Source: Cordilura impudica (lineage: Eukaryota > Arthropoda > Insecta > Diptera > Scathophagidae). Taken from it: a DNA stretch of 64,000 nucleotides. The notes beneath the pieces are model-generated. The model searched no databases. It worked only from the letters and a program-made list of their open reading frames with translations, and was not told the origin of the DNA. Shown piece after piece: positions 32,537 through 43,959 of this stretch; the first letter of the stretch is position 1, and the number at the start of each line of letters is the position of its first letter. The position numbers and the translations under genes were made by a program. The stretch is taken from NCBI GenBank assembly GCA_963682025.1, contig OY821520.1, positions 132,055,937-132,119,936 of the forward strand, in the 5' to 3' direction.

Positions 32537-35067
32537 CACTGTGGAACAAATTCAGATTAGCAAAAGTTAGGTCGATTCTGAGAGTGAGGGGTGAAAATAG
32601 AGGCTAAATTAGAAGACTCGTATCTCGGCGTTTGTTTATGTTAGTTCGAATTTTTTTTAATCGACCTTCGAACTTTGCAGCCAAATGCCGATTTTCAGCA
32701 TATTGTTTATATGGTTTTTTGGCTATAACTCATCGACTAATTGATATTTTTCAATCTGTAAAAGCCAAATTATTGCTAGAGACCCATACAATAATTAAAT
32801 TTTTTTTAAAAAATTGATTTAGAAAATTTTTGTGGTGCTTATGAAGCAAAATGTTGGAAAAATTTTTTTTTTCATGCTTTTTGAAAATATTTTCCACAAA
32901 ACTAAGTCTTTACCGCATTCAGAATTCGTTCCAGTATCATCATACCGAAGTATTGATCTTCAAACAGATATCAGTACTACAACCGCCGCTGCTACATCCA
33001 TGGATTTTCTCAGAATACGACCCTGGTGAAGCTACATTTTATGAAGCATCAACGGACGCAGTCCTAGTCACACAACACCAATTGGATGGAATTGTTGCAA
33101 ATTTGTGTTTGACTCAGAAAAAATCAGAACTACTGGCTTCATTTTTGAAAGGAAATAATTTGCTGGCGAAAGGTACCAAAGTAACAGCATATCGAAAACG
33201 CCAAAAAGGGTTAGAAAAGTTCTTCAATGTGAATGATGTAAAAATTTCGCTTATTGCAACGATATTGAAAAGTTAATGGAGACGATAGGTTTAACCTATA
33301 AAAAAGAAGATTGGCGTTTATTCGTCGATAATTCACTAATCAGCTTAAAAGTTGTGCTTTTGCACAAGACAAATACAATGCCTTCTGTTCCGATTGCGTA
33401 TAGCACTGACACTAGTGAAAATTTTGATAATTTGAAACACATTCTGGAAGTAGTCAAATATAAAGAACACCAGTAGTGCATTTGCTGAGACCTCAAAATA
33501 TTTTCATTGATTACAGGCTTAACAGCATCTGGCCCTCCAAAATATCCGTGTTTTTGTGCGATTGGGATTCACGATACGGAGAAGGTATTAAGGAAGAAAC
33601 CAGCACAAACAGCGTAACTGGAATAGTTGCATTGGATGGAAATGGCCTAAAGACAATAGGCTACACGAAAGTCTTGTTCCTGAAATGAAAATTTTGTTGC
33701 CGTTGCTCCACATTAAACTTGGCATTGCTAAAAATTTTTTGAAATGTATCGCAAAAAGACCAGCAGTATTCAACCGCTTAAAAGACATTTTCCCAAAATT
33801 CAGGAAGGGGTTGTTAAAGGTCTCGACATACGGAAACTAATGAGTAGTCAAGATTTTGACCAAACTCTGACAGACCGAGAATTAAATGCATGGGTAAATA
33901 ACACGAAGACAACTACAGGCAATCTGTTGCAAACATGTTGGCATCTTTCGATGAAATTGGGGTTAGTATGTCGTACAAAATTCATCTCTTGAATCAGCAT
34001 CTTGATCAACTCGCTCAACAGTTGCCAACTGAATCTGATCAGCAAGGCGAACGTTATCACCAAACTGCGCTTCCATTTAAAATAAGTTAACTATAGTGTG
34101 TACATATTTTGAATTCCTAGATTTTTCTAATATCTTTGTCAGAGTGCACAATTTAAACATGTTAACGATTGAAAACTATTTTCGTTTCAGGTACAGAGGA
34201 AAGAAATCTCCAGATGCAATACTCGCTGAAATTTGTTGGTGGTATAAAAACACCTTTGAAGAAGAGGAAGATGAGGAAAAAGAGGAAGAAGGGGAAGACA
34301 AAGATGAAATTCCAGAATATCTGTTGGACGAAATTATCGACCCTTCTGATGATGATGACGATGACCAAGATATTAGAGAGAGCAGTGATGTTGATCCACA
34401 GCCGCCTGCTAAACGGCAACTGGCCAAATCTTTAAGTTAATTTATTTTATTTTTTTACTTAAAACTTTTCATAACTAACATTTCAAAAATATATTTTTTT
34501 CCATATTTTTTTAATTTCTTTTTCAATGTTTCTTCAAAACCAGCACTGAACAAAATTGGTACATAAAAAATGAGAAGTAAATTAATATTAAGCTGGAAAA
34601 CGCAAGTTTTGTATTATGATTGTTTTCTTTTCAAATGAAATTTATTGAAGAAACTGAGAAGCATATTATAGATCAAACAGAAAGCAAAAAAGACTTAGTT
34701 TTGTGGAAAATATTTTCAAAAAGCATGAAAAAAAAATATTTTTTCCAACATTTTGCTTCATGAGCACCACAAAAATTTTCTAAAACATTTTTTTTAAAGA
34801 ATTTGATTATTGCACAGTTCTCTAGCAATAATTTGGCTTTCACAGATTGAAAAAATATCAATTAGTCGACGAGTTATAGCCAAAAAACCATATAAAAAAT
34901 ATGCTGAAAATCGGCATTTGATTGCAAAGTTCGAAGGTCGATTAAAAAAAAAATTCGAACTAACATAAACAAACGCCGCGATACGGGTATTCTAATTTTG
35001 CCTCTGTTTTTACCCCTCACTCTCAGAATCGACCTAACTTTTGCTAACCTGAATTTGTTCCACAGTA
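32537..35067 (+). mobile_element. CACTG long-TIR transposon, copy B (CMC/Chapaev3-like?)
   Basis: Ends are CACTGTGGAACAAATTCAG and the complement of TACTGTGGAACAAATTCAGG. TAT flanks both sides (32534-32536, 35068-35070), a 3-bp target duplication confirmed by the restored Helitron sequence. Inverted repeats run about 375 bp in this copy. It encodes a 5'-truncated transposase. CAC ends with 3-bp target duplications fit the CMC (CACTA/Mirage/Chapaev) supergroup, especially Chapaev3; this is an inference from ends and not from a protein match. Confidence 0.85.
32912..34440 (+). pseudogene. CACTG-family transposase, copy B, 5'-truncated
   Basis: The reading starts abruptly within the left TIR with the SEFVPVSSYRSIDLQ segment; the N-terminal zinc-binding region present in copy C is gone. 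It continues QLDGIVANLCLTQKKSELLA, VTAYRKRQKGLEKFFNV, WRLFVDNSLISLKVVLLHKT, VPIAYSTDTSENF, FLCDWDSRYG, MKILLPLLHIKLG, GLDIRKLMSSQDFDQ, a SDQQGERYHQTALP block (E to Q versus DEQGE), then after an intron RYRGKKSPDAILAEICWWYK and an acidic tail to 34440. Several frameshifts (near 33240, 33475, 33690, 33890). The intron acceptor (TTTCAG before 34191) is kept, but the donor reads AAGTTAAC instead of AAGGTAGC, so splicing is also lost. Confidence 0.8.
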
Positions 35068-35425
35068 TATTAATAGACTAGGCGATTTCTTGTCACCGAT
35101 GTATCTTCCACCGTTTTGTCCCGGTTTTGACCAAACGTATATTATTTGAAAGGTATTTCTTCTTCGCCGTTTTGTAGATTTACAGATTTTTAAATTTTGT
35201 TCTTTATTTTGAGTAAATTGCATTTAAAGTTGCTAATAACACGTACATTAAATTAAAAAATGCTATGTGTGTTTTATTAAATTTGTTAATGTGTTTGTTA
35301 ATGAGTTTGTTATCTTCATTCGCAATAATAATAAACCATAAAAGTGTTGGTTTGTGAATTGACTGAGTTGAAAAATGAAGATGCCTAGAAATTGCAGTCG
35401 AATTTAGAGTGCTGGAAGCTGCTAG

Positions 35426-35611
35426 TATATATTATTTTGCAGTTCTATTTTGTGTGGACGTATTTCAGGTTTTTTCGATATGATAGATTGTGATAATCCT
35501 GTACATAAAATATAAGTAACATGGTTATCAATATTTTAATTTCGAAAATTTAAGCAATATTCCCACACAAATATTATTGAAAAATTGTATTTTTCAATTT
35601 GTATATACATA
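35426..35611. other. AT-rich spacer between Helitron and element S
   Basis: Nothing recognisable; TATAT-rich immediately before element S. Confidence 0.4.
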
Positions 35612-36280
35612 TATGGGGGATTTCATGTCAAGTGCACCAACTTTTGAAACCGATGTCTTCCGATCGGGATGAAATTTGCACCAAGGTTAGTCCTATTGGA
35701 TAGTAGTTTAGACACAATTTTTCAATAAGATCGGTCAAGATCTCTCTGAGTTAGAGGGGATCAAAACTTGACATTTTGGCCAAACAGGTGTTTTTTTCTC
35801 ATCCATGTAACTTATTACCTATTGTTCTTAGAAAATTTTCTCCCAAAAAGTTTAGATAGCTATTTCTTCAATATTTCGGAAAAAAATACTTTAGAAAAAC
35901 AAAAAAAATTTTTATACTTTTTTTTTTTGCTAAATCAAAGCATTTTTTGCTTTTTTTTTCAAAAAGGGCATTTTTTTTTTTCATAAGAAAGCTTCGGATT
36001 TTTCCTTTAAGAGCTTTTTAGTCGCTTAGTGGGATGGGAGTGGGATGGGATATCTATCAAAATAAATGGTTTGTAACTCAAGACAACGGTTTTTCAATTT
36101 TTCACAAATGCACTATTTTGATTTTTTTTCCTATTTGTGTGTAAAACCTTACAAATAAAACTTATACTGAGAAACTAGACAAACTAAACTTTCCGAAGGT
36201 ATATAACATACCTAACTAAAATTTTATACCCTCAATACTGTAATACCCAGAATATGTTAACCTCAGGAAAAAAATCGCTT

Positions 36281-37081
36281 TTTATACCCTATACCACTAT
36301 GTGGTTTGGGTATAATGACTTTGTGCTGCTGTTTGTAACAACCAAAAATATTTGACCTACACAAATCTTTAATTATACCGATCGAATCAGAATCACTTTC
36401 TGAGTTAATTTAACAATGTCCGTCCGTCCGTCCGTCTGTGTGTCCATGTAAAGTTTGTAATCAAACTGCAGGTCGCAAATATGAATATATTTTGATGAAA
36501 TTTGGTATATAAGCTTTTATCGGCCATGGGATGAACGCTATTGAAATTGGTGAGAATCGGTCTATGTTCAGACCTAGCCCCCATACAAATTACCCATATG
36601 AAATCGACTTAAATTGCCATAAGATCCAATTTGTCATATAGATCTTACTCAAATTGGGTTTGTATGCATTCATTATATCCACTAATGAGTAGTCCAAAAA
36701 TGATCCCTTTGAGCCCATATAGAGCTGCTTCCCGATCTTCACTTAAATCTATTAAAAAACAAAAATATTGCACTGATTCTTCTCAAATTTTGTTTGTAAT
36801 TATTTTTGCAAAATACAAGAGACTTTACCAAACATGATCAGGATCGGTCCATTTTTGGACCTAGTCCCTTTATAGATATAGCATCCGATATGAACTTTTT
36901 CATATCTGCAGCCAAAAAAATTAATAAAAATCCCACTCAAATTTGGTTTTTGCTTATTTTCAATGTCCAGTTAGTTGGGCCTAAGAGATAGGGTTTCTAA
37001 AAGCATGGTATAGGGTATCGTATAGTCTCAAGATGAAAAACTGAATATACTACTCTAGACCGACTATAATTTTCTTACTTC
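36281..37081 (+). repeat. Dispersed repeat family R, complete copy inserted in element S
   Basis: Boundaries come from comparison with the second element S copy, which runs uninterrupted from AATCACTTTT to TTCTATAGAAATGTTG (63562-63590). The repeat begins with a hairpin (TATACCC..ACCACTATGTGGT..GGGTATA), contains ATGTCCGTCCGTCCGTCCGT, and ends CTCTAGACCGACTATAATTTT. No ORF of known type. Mobilisation mode unknown. Confidence 0.85.
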
Positions 37082-37321
37082 TTTTCTATGGAAATGTTGA
37101 AAATTATTATTTTTATTTATTTTTAATAATAATTAAATTAATGTAGAATAATAATAATATTAAAAATAAAAAATTAAAATTTAATCTTAATTGCATTAGA
37201 TCGATTTATATCATAACTATTTTTATACTTAATTTATTGTAGCTGATGAAGTATTTAAGTCTTGTAAATATTTAAATACCCATCCAGCTTTTTTGTCGCC
37301 TTTATTTACTGCGTTTTTTTG

Positions 37322-38590
37322 TCAATCCTTTCTTGGCGTTACTACGTTCAGCTGTTGATTTCGCTGCTGGTTTATTTGTTGTCTTTGGAAAGAAATCGCA
37401 TTGAATAGAGGCAGAAAACTTTTCAACTGGAGTCTTCCATCGATAGGCGGTATAAAAGCATGGTATTGGGCGGTGCCATCGATTGTTACCGCAGCATCGA
37501 ATCTGCTCTTCAGTGTTTTCAATGTTTCCTGATGATCCTCTTTGCTACTAAAAACTATTTTAGTTTCTTTACAATGCCCAATGGAATAAAGCAGTCGCAT
37601 CTAAGATGCGGTCTTGATGAGAGCACTGGAGGCTATACTTCGGTGCATTTCTTTTAAGATTTGCTCCAATACCATCACATGCTCCTTTACCATGAGCAGT
37701 AGGATAAAAATGCCACTCAGCTGGCATTCCAAAACCTCTTTCATGAGCCACAAGATTTGCGAAGCTACTTTTGTTTTTAAAATGTTGACGAGCTCCATCC
37801 GAAACGTAGTATACCTTCTTTACTGTAAATTTAGATTTTAGAAATTTTAGTATTCTCTTCTGGTACTCGTAAACTGCAACGGTATCATGTTTTAAATCGT
37901 CGGATATGATTGCCATACTTTTGTGTTCCAGTTTTTCATCTTTCATGTAGTAAATAACTACTCTGAATATACTGTGGCATCCCGAAGAACATATTTGTAG
38001 TTTTCTGCGAAATCATATAAAATAACGAATTCACCAGACTTCAAATGTATCTTCAAATCCTTGAAGAATGACCATTGCTCTTTGACTAAAAAGTCATGGG
38101 TTCTCAAGTTTAGCAATCCTGTACACATTTCTTCCACAAAATCATCCACATTTAAAATGATTGTTTTCAATGTGCATCTGTCAGTCTGAATCCAAGAATC
38201 AAATTTGACCTCCTCTATATATTCTCGATCTAAAGAGTTGATTAAATTTTCTTTGATGAATGTGGTTTTCGGACAATTGGTACATTCACCTAAGTGGCAA
38301 GAAGTTGTTGCATTAGGACACATAGTCGATTTAAGGCAATCGCGGTGATCGTGTAAATCTTCTGCCGAATCACCTGTTAAATACTTTAAGTTGATTTTCT
38401 TCGCCATCAGTTTAACATTTTCATGGTAAATGCAAACGCAGACTGTGCGAGTCTGCTGATTTCTGCCAAAACGCAATTTTTTGGCCTCATTTGGGTTAAT
38501 TTCATGAAGCCAATTCTAACATCCTCGTGTTCAGATTGGAATGTTGGAAATAACTGTTTCAGGTTACAGATAAACATTCTCTTCTGTTAT
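37322..38590 (-). pseudogene. Element S transposase-like protein, frameshifted
   Basis: From N to C on the minus strand: LFPTFQSE, IGFMKLTQMRPKNCVLAE, (frameshift) TRTVCVCIYHENVKLM, a Cys-rich stretch (CPNATTSCHLGECTNCPK), KEQWSFFKDLKIHLKSGEFV, ILYDFAENYKYVLRDA, (break near 37955) SMAIISDDLKHDTVAVY, VKKVYYVSDGARQHFKNKSS, MPAEWHFYPTAHGKGACDGI, ANLKRNAPKYSLQ, (frameshift near 37590) SKEDHQETLKTLKSRF. I recall this motif order (RPK-C, DFAEN, SDGAxxxxKN, HGKGxCDGxG) from many uncharacterised insect and cnidarian proteins. The Asp in DFAENY and in SDGA are plausible catalytic residues (inference). Flanking long TIRs support a transposase role. At least three frameshifts. Confidence 0.75.
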
Positions 38591-39189
38591 GTTATGAAGG
38601 TATGTTACATACCTTCGGAAAGGTTAATTTGTCTAGTTTCTCAGTATAAGTCTTATTTGTAAGGTTTTTCACACAAATAGGAAAAAATTCAAAATAGTAC
38701 ATTTGTGAAAAATTGAAAAACCGTTGTGTTGAGTTACAAACCATTTATTTTGATAGATATCCCACTCCCATCCCACTAAGCGACTAAAAAGCTCTTAAAG
38801 GAAAAATCCTAAGCTATCTTATGAAAAAAAAAAAAAATATGCCCTTTTTGAAAAAAAGGCAAAAAATGCATTGATTTAGCAAAAAAAGTCAAAAAATTTT
38901 TTTTTGCTTTTTTAAATTATTTTTTTTTCGAAATATTGAAGAAATAGCTATCTAAACTATTTGGGAGAAAATTTTCTAAGAACAATAGGTAATAAGTTAC
39001 ATGGATGAGAAAAAACACCTGTTTGGCCAAAATGTCAAATTTTGATCCCCTCTAACTCAGAGAGATCTTGACCGATCTTGTGTCTAAACTACTATTCAAT
39101 AGGACTAACCCTGATGCAAATTTCACCCCGATCGGAAGACATCGATTTCAAAAGTTGGTGCACTTGACATGAAACCCCCCATATATATA

Positions 39190-39725
39190 TTTTTTTTTTC
39201 TAAACAAAATCCAATACAGTTTTTTTACACCATGCAAAGATGTTTTTAATGTTATTTCCAATGATATGTAACAATAACCCTCCATAGAGGTCTTTTATGC
39301 CCTTTCCATTTCCTCCAGCTGATGTTTAATTTGAATATGGTTTCTTTGGATGAAATATGAAAAATCTGCAAGAAAGACCAGTAAATAATTAATAGCCGAA
39401 TTGTTGTAAAGTGAAAAAAATGTATTTTCGATGGTTTTCTATTGTGATAAAATATTTGTTGTAAAAACAACAGTTCTGTAATCGTACTGAAACCGAAATT
39501 CCTTTTATAATATAATCGCAATTCGGTTTATAATAAAATTGGTTGCCACAGTGAATCTGTTTTTTTTTTTGTGTGTAGTTTCAAATGATAAAACCACTTT
39601 ATATTTTTGTCGTAAGCATTAGAAATACGACTTCCTGGATATTTTTTTAAAAATTCCAAAACAAATCAGATTTATTGTCTATAGAATAGCTGTAAAATGT
39701 CTTTGAATTGTCCTATCAGTATATA
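39190..39725. other. No recognisable gene
   Basis: AT-rich spacer between element S and the foldback element. An 89-codon minus-strand frame (39252-39521) has no recognisable motif. Confidence 0.4.
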
Positions 39726-39727
39726 TA

Positions 39728-41109
39728 CTTGGGTGGCCCTTCATTATATGGAGGAAAACGAAGTGTTCAGAGTCCCGGTCGCACCCCCTAGAAATATGCG
39801 AATAGCAAAAAAACTGAGAAATACAAAGTCTTGGGCCAATTAAAAAACATTTATTGGTGGCTGAACGCGACTGCGAATTTCAGGTGTGTTTATATGGGGA
39901 AAATATAACTTTTTTTCTTCAGAATTTACGAAAATTTCATTCTATACTTTAATATTTCGGACAAATTGTTATATAATTCAGGACCAGTATTAAATTATCT
40001 TTTCAAGAAGCTATAAAACTGCAAGACCACTTTTGTGCCAAAAAAAAAACTAGGTCATGAAATTTGATGGCATTTTTTCAACTTTGAGAAATTGATCAAA
40101 GCCATAATTTTTTTTGGTCTCTATACCTTATACCTTGTACTTAGATATGAAGTATTGTTTTATTACCACGTTGTTAACCTATTTCGCAATGAGTCAAAAA
40201 ATGGAAATTTTTTTATAAAATTTTGAAAACTCCTTTTTCAGGTTTTAAAAATTTTTTCTTAATCAAAATTTAAAGAAATGGATCTGGCTTAAGGTTTTGT
40301 TAAAAATATGCTATAGATTAACTGTGTGAAATTTAAAGTACATCTTTATATCAGCATTTTTTTGACAAGGATTTTATATTTGCAGATTTCGGGCAGAATG
40401 GGATTTTTGTAAAATATTCTGTAAATGAACTCTTTCTAAATACTTTGTATCAAAAATTCATCACTTTTCTACTTTTAAAAGTAGTAAAATCCTTGTTTAA
40501 AGAATTCTGGCATAGTGATTTACCTAAAAATTTACACAGTTAATCTATAGCATATATTTAACAAAACCTTGATGTGCAAGATCCATTTTTTAAAATTTTG
40601 TTTAAGAAAATTTTTTAAAACTTAAAAAAGGAGTTTTAAAAATTTTACCAAAAAAATTTCCATCTGTGATCTCATTGCGCAATAGGTTAACAAGGTGGTA
40701 ATAAAACAATACTTCATATCTGAGTACTTACAAGTATAGAGACCAAAAAAAATTATGGCTTTAATCAATTTCTCAAAGTTGAAAAAGTTGAAAATTTCAT
40801 GGCCTTGTTTTTTTTTTTAGTTTCCGTTCCATTTCGAAGTTTTATAGCTTCTTGAGGTGATAATTTAATACTGATCCCGAATTATAAAACAATTTGTCGG
40901 AAAAATTAAAATATAGAACGAAATTTTCGCCATATCTGAAAAAAGTCATATTTTCCCCATATAAACACACTTGAAATTTTCAATCGCGTTGAGGCACGAC
41001 TAAATGTTTTTTGATTGCCCCATTGTGTTTCTCAGTTTTTTGCTATTCGCATATTTCTAGAGGGTGAGAACGAGAGTTTGATCACTTTTTTTATTAAGGG
41101 CCACCCTAG
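39728..41109. mobile_element. Foldback element: near-palindrome of 1.38 kb
   Basis: The left end CTTGGGTGGCCCTT and right end (complement) CTAGGGTGGCCCTT are flanked by TA on both sides (39726-39727, 41110-41111). Inverted arms run about 600 bp each. Matching blocks include AAATATGCGAATAGCAAAAA, GTGTTTATATGGGGAAAATA, a TAATAAAACAATACTTCATA block and TTAACTGTGTGAAxTTT. The unique centre is roughly 40370-40500. No protein. The TA target and GGGTGG ends suggest a Tc1/mariner-mobilised long-TIR MITE. Confidence 0.85.
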
Positions 41110-41111
41110 TA

Positions 41112-41600
41112 ACCCACGCTCACTCACAATAGCAGAAGTGGTTCTTAACAATCGGCTTGACGATGCTATAATGGAACTAAAGAACAAAGACATCAACCTA
41201 AATATGTAGTTGACATTTAAGCCGTTGTCAACATAAACGACCGGAGCGAAATTACGAAAAGACTTAACATCATTCTAAGATTAAATTTACTATTGATGTG
41301 GAGGAAAGAAATGAAATAACTTACATAGACACAAAATTACAGGGATCGTCATACCATATCATCATGAAACGCTGAGAACTGCAGAGAGAATTCACAGAGT
41401 TCTAAATGAATACTTTCTTTTATTCGTGAGTTATGATGATTGGGTTCGTTATTACGCATTCGCTTACAATGATACAACTTATGTGGATAAAAACTATTCA
41501 CCTTTTGAACTAATTTATGGTAAATTACCAAGCTTACCAAGTAACAACATCGAACAATGCAATGAGAAGTTATATGCCATTGACAATTACGCAATGTAAT
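41112..41600 (+). pseudogene. Ty3/gypsy retrotransposon integrase fragment
   Basis: Across two frames the sequence contains HHETLRTAERIHRVLNEYF, DDWVRYYAFAYNDT and YSPFELIYGKLPSLP. These correspond to the C-terminal part of the integrase core and the following region in Ty3/gypsy polyproteins (ERxHRxLxEY, DW, YxxAYNxTxH, PFELxYG). The catalytic glutamate lies within the first block and its neighbours are degraded. No LTR or other pol domain is present here, and the fragment follows directly on the foldback element. It is a short degraded relic, described only. Confidence 0.75.
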
Positions 41601-41773
41601 TGTTTGTTTTTAATGTAAATAAAAGATTATTATTTAATTTTTCTAATCCAGCGATCGCTGGGATTTCTCCACCATCTCCAGGGATTTGTATTTTATTGAA
41701 TCTGGCCATTATATGGGAAAAACAAGAGCAAATATTTCATATAATCTTTAGTCAATTTTCACATTAGTTATAA

Positions 41774-42057
41774 CTAGCAGATTCCAGCCCTCGAAATTCG
41801 AGCGCAAATTTTAGGAAATTTTATTTTTTCATTAAATAAAGACCCTAAAAATATGCTAATCAATTATAGCCAATTCACAAGTCAACACAACAAACTAAAG
41901 AAAAAAGAAAAAAAAGAAAAAATTTAAAAATCTGTAAATCTGCAAATCGACAAAAAACAAATACCTTTCAAAAAATAAGCATTTGTTCAAAATCGGGACA
42001 AAACGGTAGAATAAAATATCAGTCACAAGAAATCGCCTAACCGATTAATATTATAGA
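41774..42057 (-). mobile_element. Non-autonomous Helitron, copy 3
   Basis: Minus strand: begins TCTATAATATTAATCGG after A, ends with a hairpin (GCGCTCGAATTTCGAGGG) and CTAG before T. Shorter than copies 1 and 4 because of an internal deletion around 41900. Confidence 0.8.
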
Positions 42058-42601
42058 TAATGTTTTAATACGAAAAATACAGCATGACATAAAAATAAAA
42101 TAAAATAAAATATCACAGTAAAATTAGTCTTAATGCTAGCTATCACATTTGGAAACTAACTAAATTGAGCTATTGCTGATGTGTAATTTGCGTTGGTGTT
42201 ATCTTTGTCTTCTTTTAAGTTTAGTGCATAGTATATTTTTTGTTGCATTATTATAATTATAATGATTATAGTTTTGATCCTAAATTTCTTTTGGACCATC
42301 TTTTTTAAATTATTGTGTGAATAATCCGTTGCTTTTTTATGCTTATCACTGGCTCACTGATTTACTAAACTTAGTCTGTAGCGTTTTTGATTTTTTATAT
42401 CCGTGAGGCTAATATCATTTCAAAGATTTATGAACTCGGTAATATAAAAAAACTATTACTATTATTAGTTTAAAAAATAAAAAGAAGACTAGCAATGTTA
42501 TGATATCAAATTTTAAACTTCTATTTACTAAATATATGTTAAGCATAAGGTAAGGAGTGGTATAGCTGACAATATTTCTCACTATGTACTCTTTTAGAGT
42601 C
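42058..42601. other. No recognisable gene
   Basis: AT-rich spacer between Helitron and Harbinger element; nothing seen. Confidence 0.4.
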
Positions 42602-42846
42602 TAAAGCCGATGGCACAATGAATACGTTGCGTCCGTTAAGTCGAATTTCTCGACTGACAGAAAAGTTGTTTACATGCATGCGCAATGTTTGATGGCAGAA
42701 TGAACACGCTACGGCGAATACGGCGCATACGGTGAATGCGTTCGCACGTCGAAGTTAAAATGTTTTCAACTTTCGACATTATACATTTTATGTTTGACAG
42801 CTGATATTTGTTATTATGCCCATGCCTATTCAACAAAACTTCACCA

Positions 42847-43315
42847 ATGTACCGTAACAAGTTGGTGAAGGGAAAATCATGGCACACGGTGGCTGTAGCT
42901 GTGGGAGAATCAGGTATTTATTTGATTGCTTTTCAGCTTTTAATGTGAAACTTAATAAGTGCTTAATTTAATATCGTGAAATAGTGTCAAAAGCGATGGC
43001 GGTCTCTATGTGATACATTCACAAAGGAACAATTCAAGGCAAAACAGAAGATCGGCAGTCTATTGTCCAGCCGCAAGCCTTGGCAATGGCTTGACCGGTT
43101 GTCGTTCTTAAACGACCACATTGCTCCAAGAGAGTAAGTTATTTTAAATTCTCAATAATCATAAAATTTTAAAGGTTTTTGTTTTTAGGACCACATCGAA
43201 CCTTTCCTTTGATATACTGTCAGATGTAGACGACATAATTTTGTGTGAAGAAGATGTGACCCAATCTCCACTGAAAAAATATTCCCGAACATTCGCGTTG
43301 CGTTTTACAAAATAA
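42847..43315 (+). CDS. MADF-domain protein of the Harbinger element
   Basis: Exon 1 encodes PCLFNKTSPMYRNKLVKGKS, WHTVAVAVGES. Exon 2 (42985-43133) encodes CQKRWRSLCDTFTKEQFKAK, KPWQWLDRLSFLNDHI. Exon 3 (43189-43315) has an acidic segment (SDVDDIILCEEDV) and ends in a stop. WxxVAxxVG, CxxRWxxLRDxFxKE and FLxD are the MADF/Myb-like DNA-binding core, the accessory protein that carries Harbinger transposase to the nucleus and element ends. The intron 43134-43188 is a clean GT-AG of 55 bp. The first intron (42914-42984) leaves the exons out of phase by one base, and a stop lies upstream in the PCLFN frame, so the gene is probably damaged or its true first exon differs. The start given is the first ATG in frame. 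Confidence 0.7.
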
Positions 43316-43959
43316 TCACCTAAATCTTTTTTTTTTGTAATATATTAATATTAGAGTTTTTGTTTTCTTTACCATTTTACATTTAGTACCTAAATTGTGG
43401 TTTTGATTATGTTTTTATTTTTTTTAAGATTTATTTTTAATGTATGAATTGTGATTTTCAGTTATTATTTAATAAACAAAATAGTTATAAAATACACTAT
43501 GCAAAAAAGGTGTCTTCAGTTTTTGTACAACAGGTAATTCATACTTGCTCATAGAGCTTAACTATGCTTGGCAATAATGTAGATAAGAATCCGTTGAATA
43601 AATTTAATTAACATTTTATGCAAAAAAATTATTTTGCCTTAACATTTTTGGAAAAAAAAAATACAAAAATATATTAACTTTTTCAGTATAACTTACAGGG
43701 ACTAGTAAATTTTTGCTAACAATATTTGGCAATATTGTAGCCATCATAGAGCTGAACAACTTTTGAGAACATATCGATACAATCTAAACGTGTCTAGACA
43801 CCCTAAATATCGCATATAGACCAATTTGTTCTTTCACTTTTTAACAGATAAGGACTTTTTGAAAAACAGATGGACTTGACATGAGGAATATATATGTTTC
43901 CCACCACCGTGAGCCAGATAACTGCAATGTTAATAATACATGCAATTATAATATATGTA

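Larger units (their letters stand above)
32527..35425 (+). mobile_element. Non-autonomous Helitron copy 2, split by a DNA transposon
   Basis: The first ten bases, TCTACAATAT (32527-32536), and the rest from 35068 (TATTAATAGACTAGGCG onward) join into the same 5' end seen in the other copies (TCTATAATATTAATAGGC), once one TAT duplication is removed. The 3' end CTAG is at 35422-35425. The interruption is the 32537-35067 element. Confidence 0.8.
35612..39184 (-). mobile_element. Element S: unclassified DNA transposon with ~600-bp TIRs
   Basis: The left arm (35612 to about 36210) recurs inverted at about 38590-39184 with ~90% similarity: GGGGGATTTCATGTCAAGTG at the tip, then CCGATGTCTTCCGATCGG, GATCTCTCTGAGTTAGAGGG, TTGGCCAAACAGGTG and GTTGAGTTACAAACCATTTA (minus arm). 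Both tips lie in ATATAT, so the exact target duplication is unclear. A family R repeat (36281-37081) interrupts the left half. The interior encodes a minus-strand transposase-like protein. A second copy starts at about 62909 and leaves the window. Confidence 0.85.

Noticed and set aside
34162..34427. Minus-strand and shifted frames over the acidic tail of copy B (Ser-rich or Lys-rich)
   Set aside because: Shadows of the plus-strand acidic tail, created by GAA/GAT repeats.
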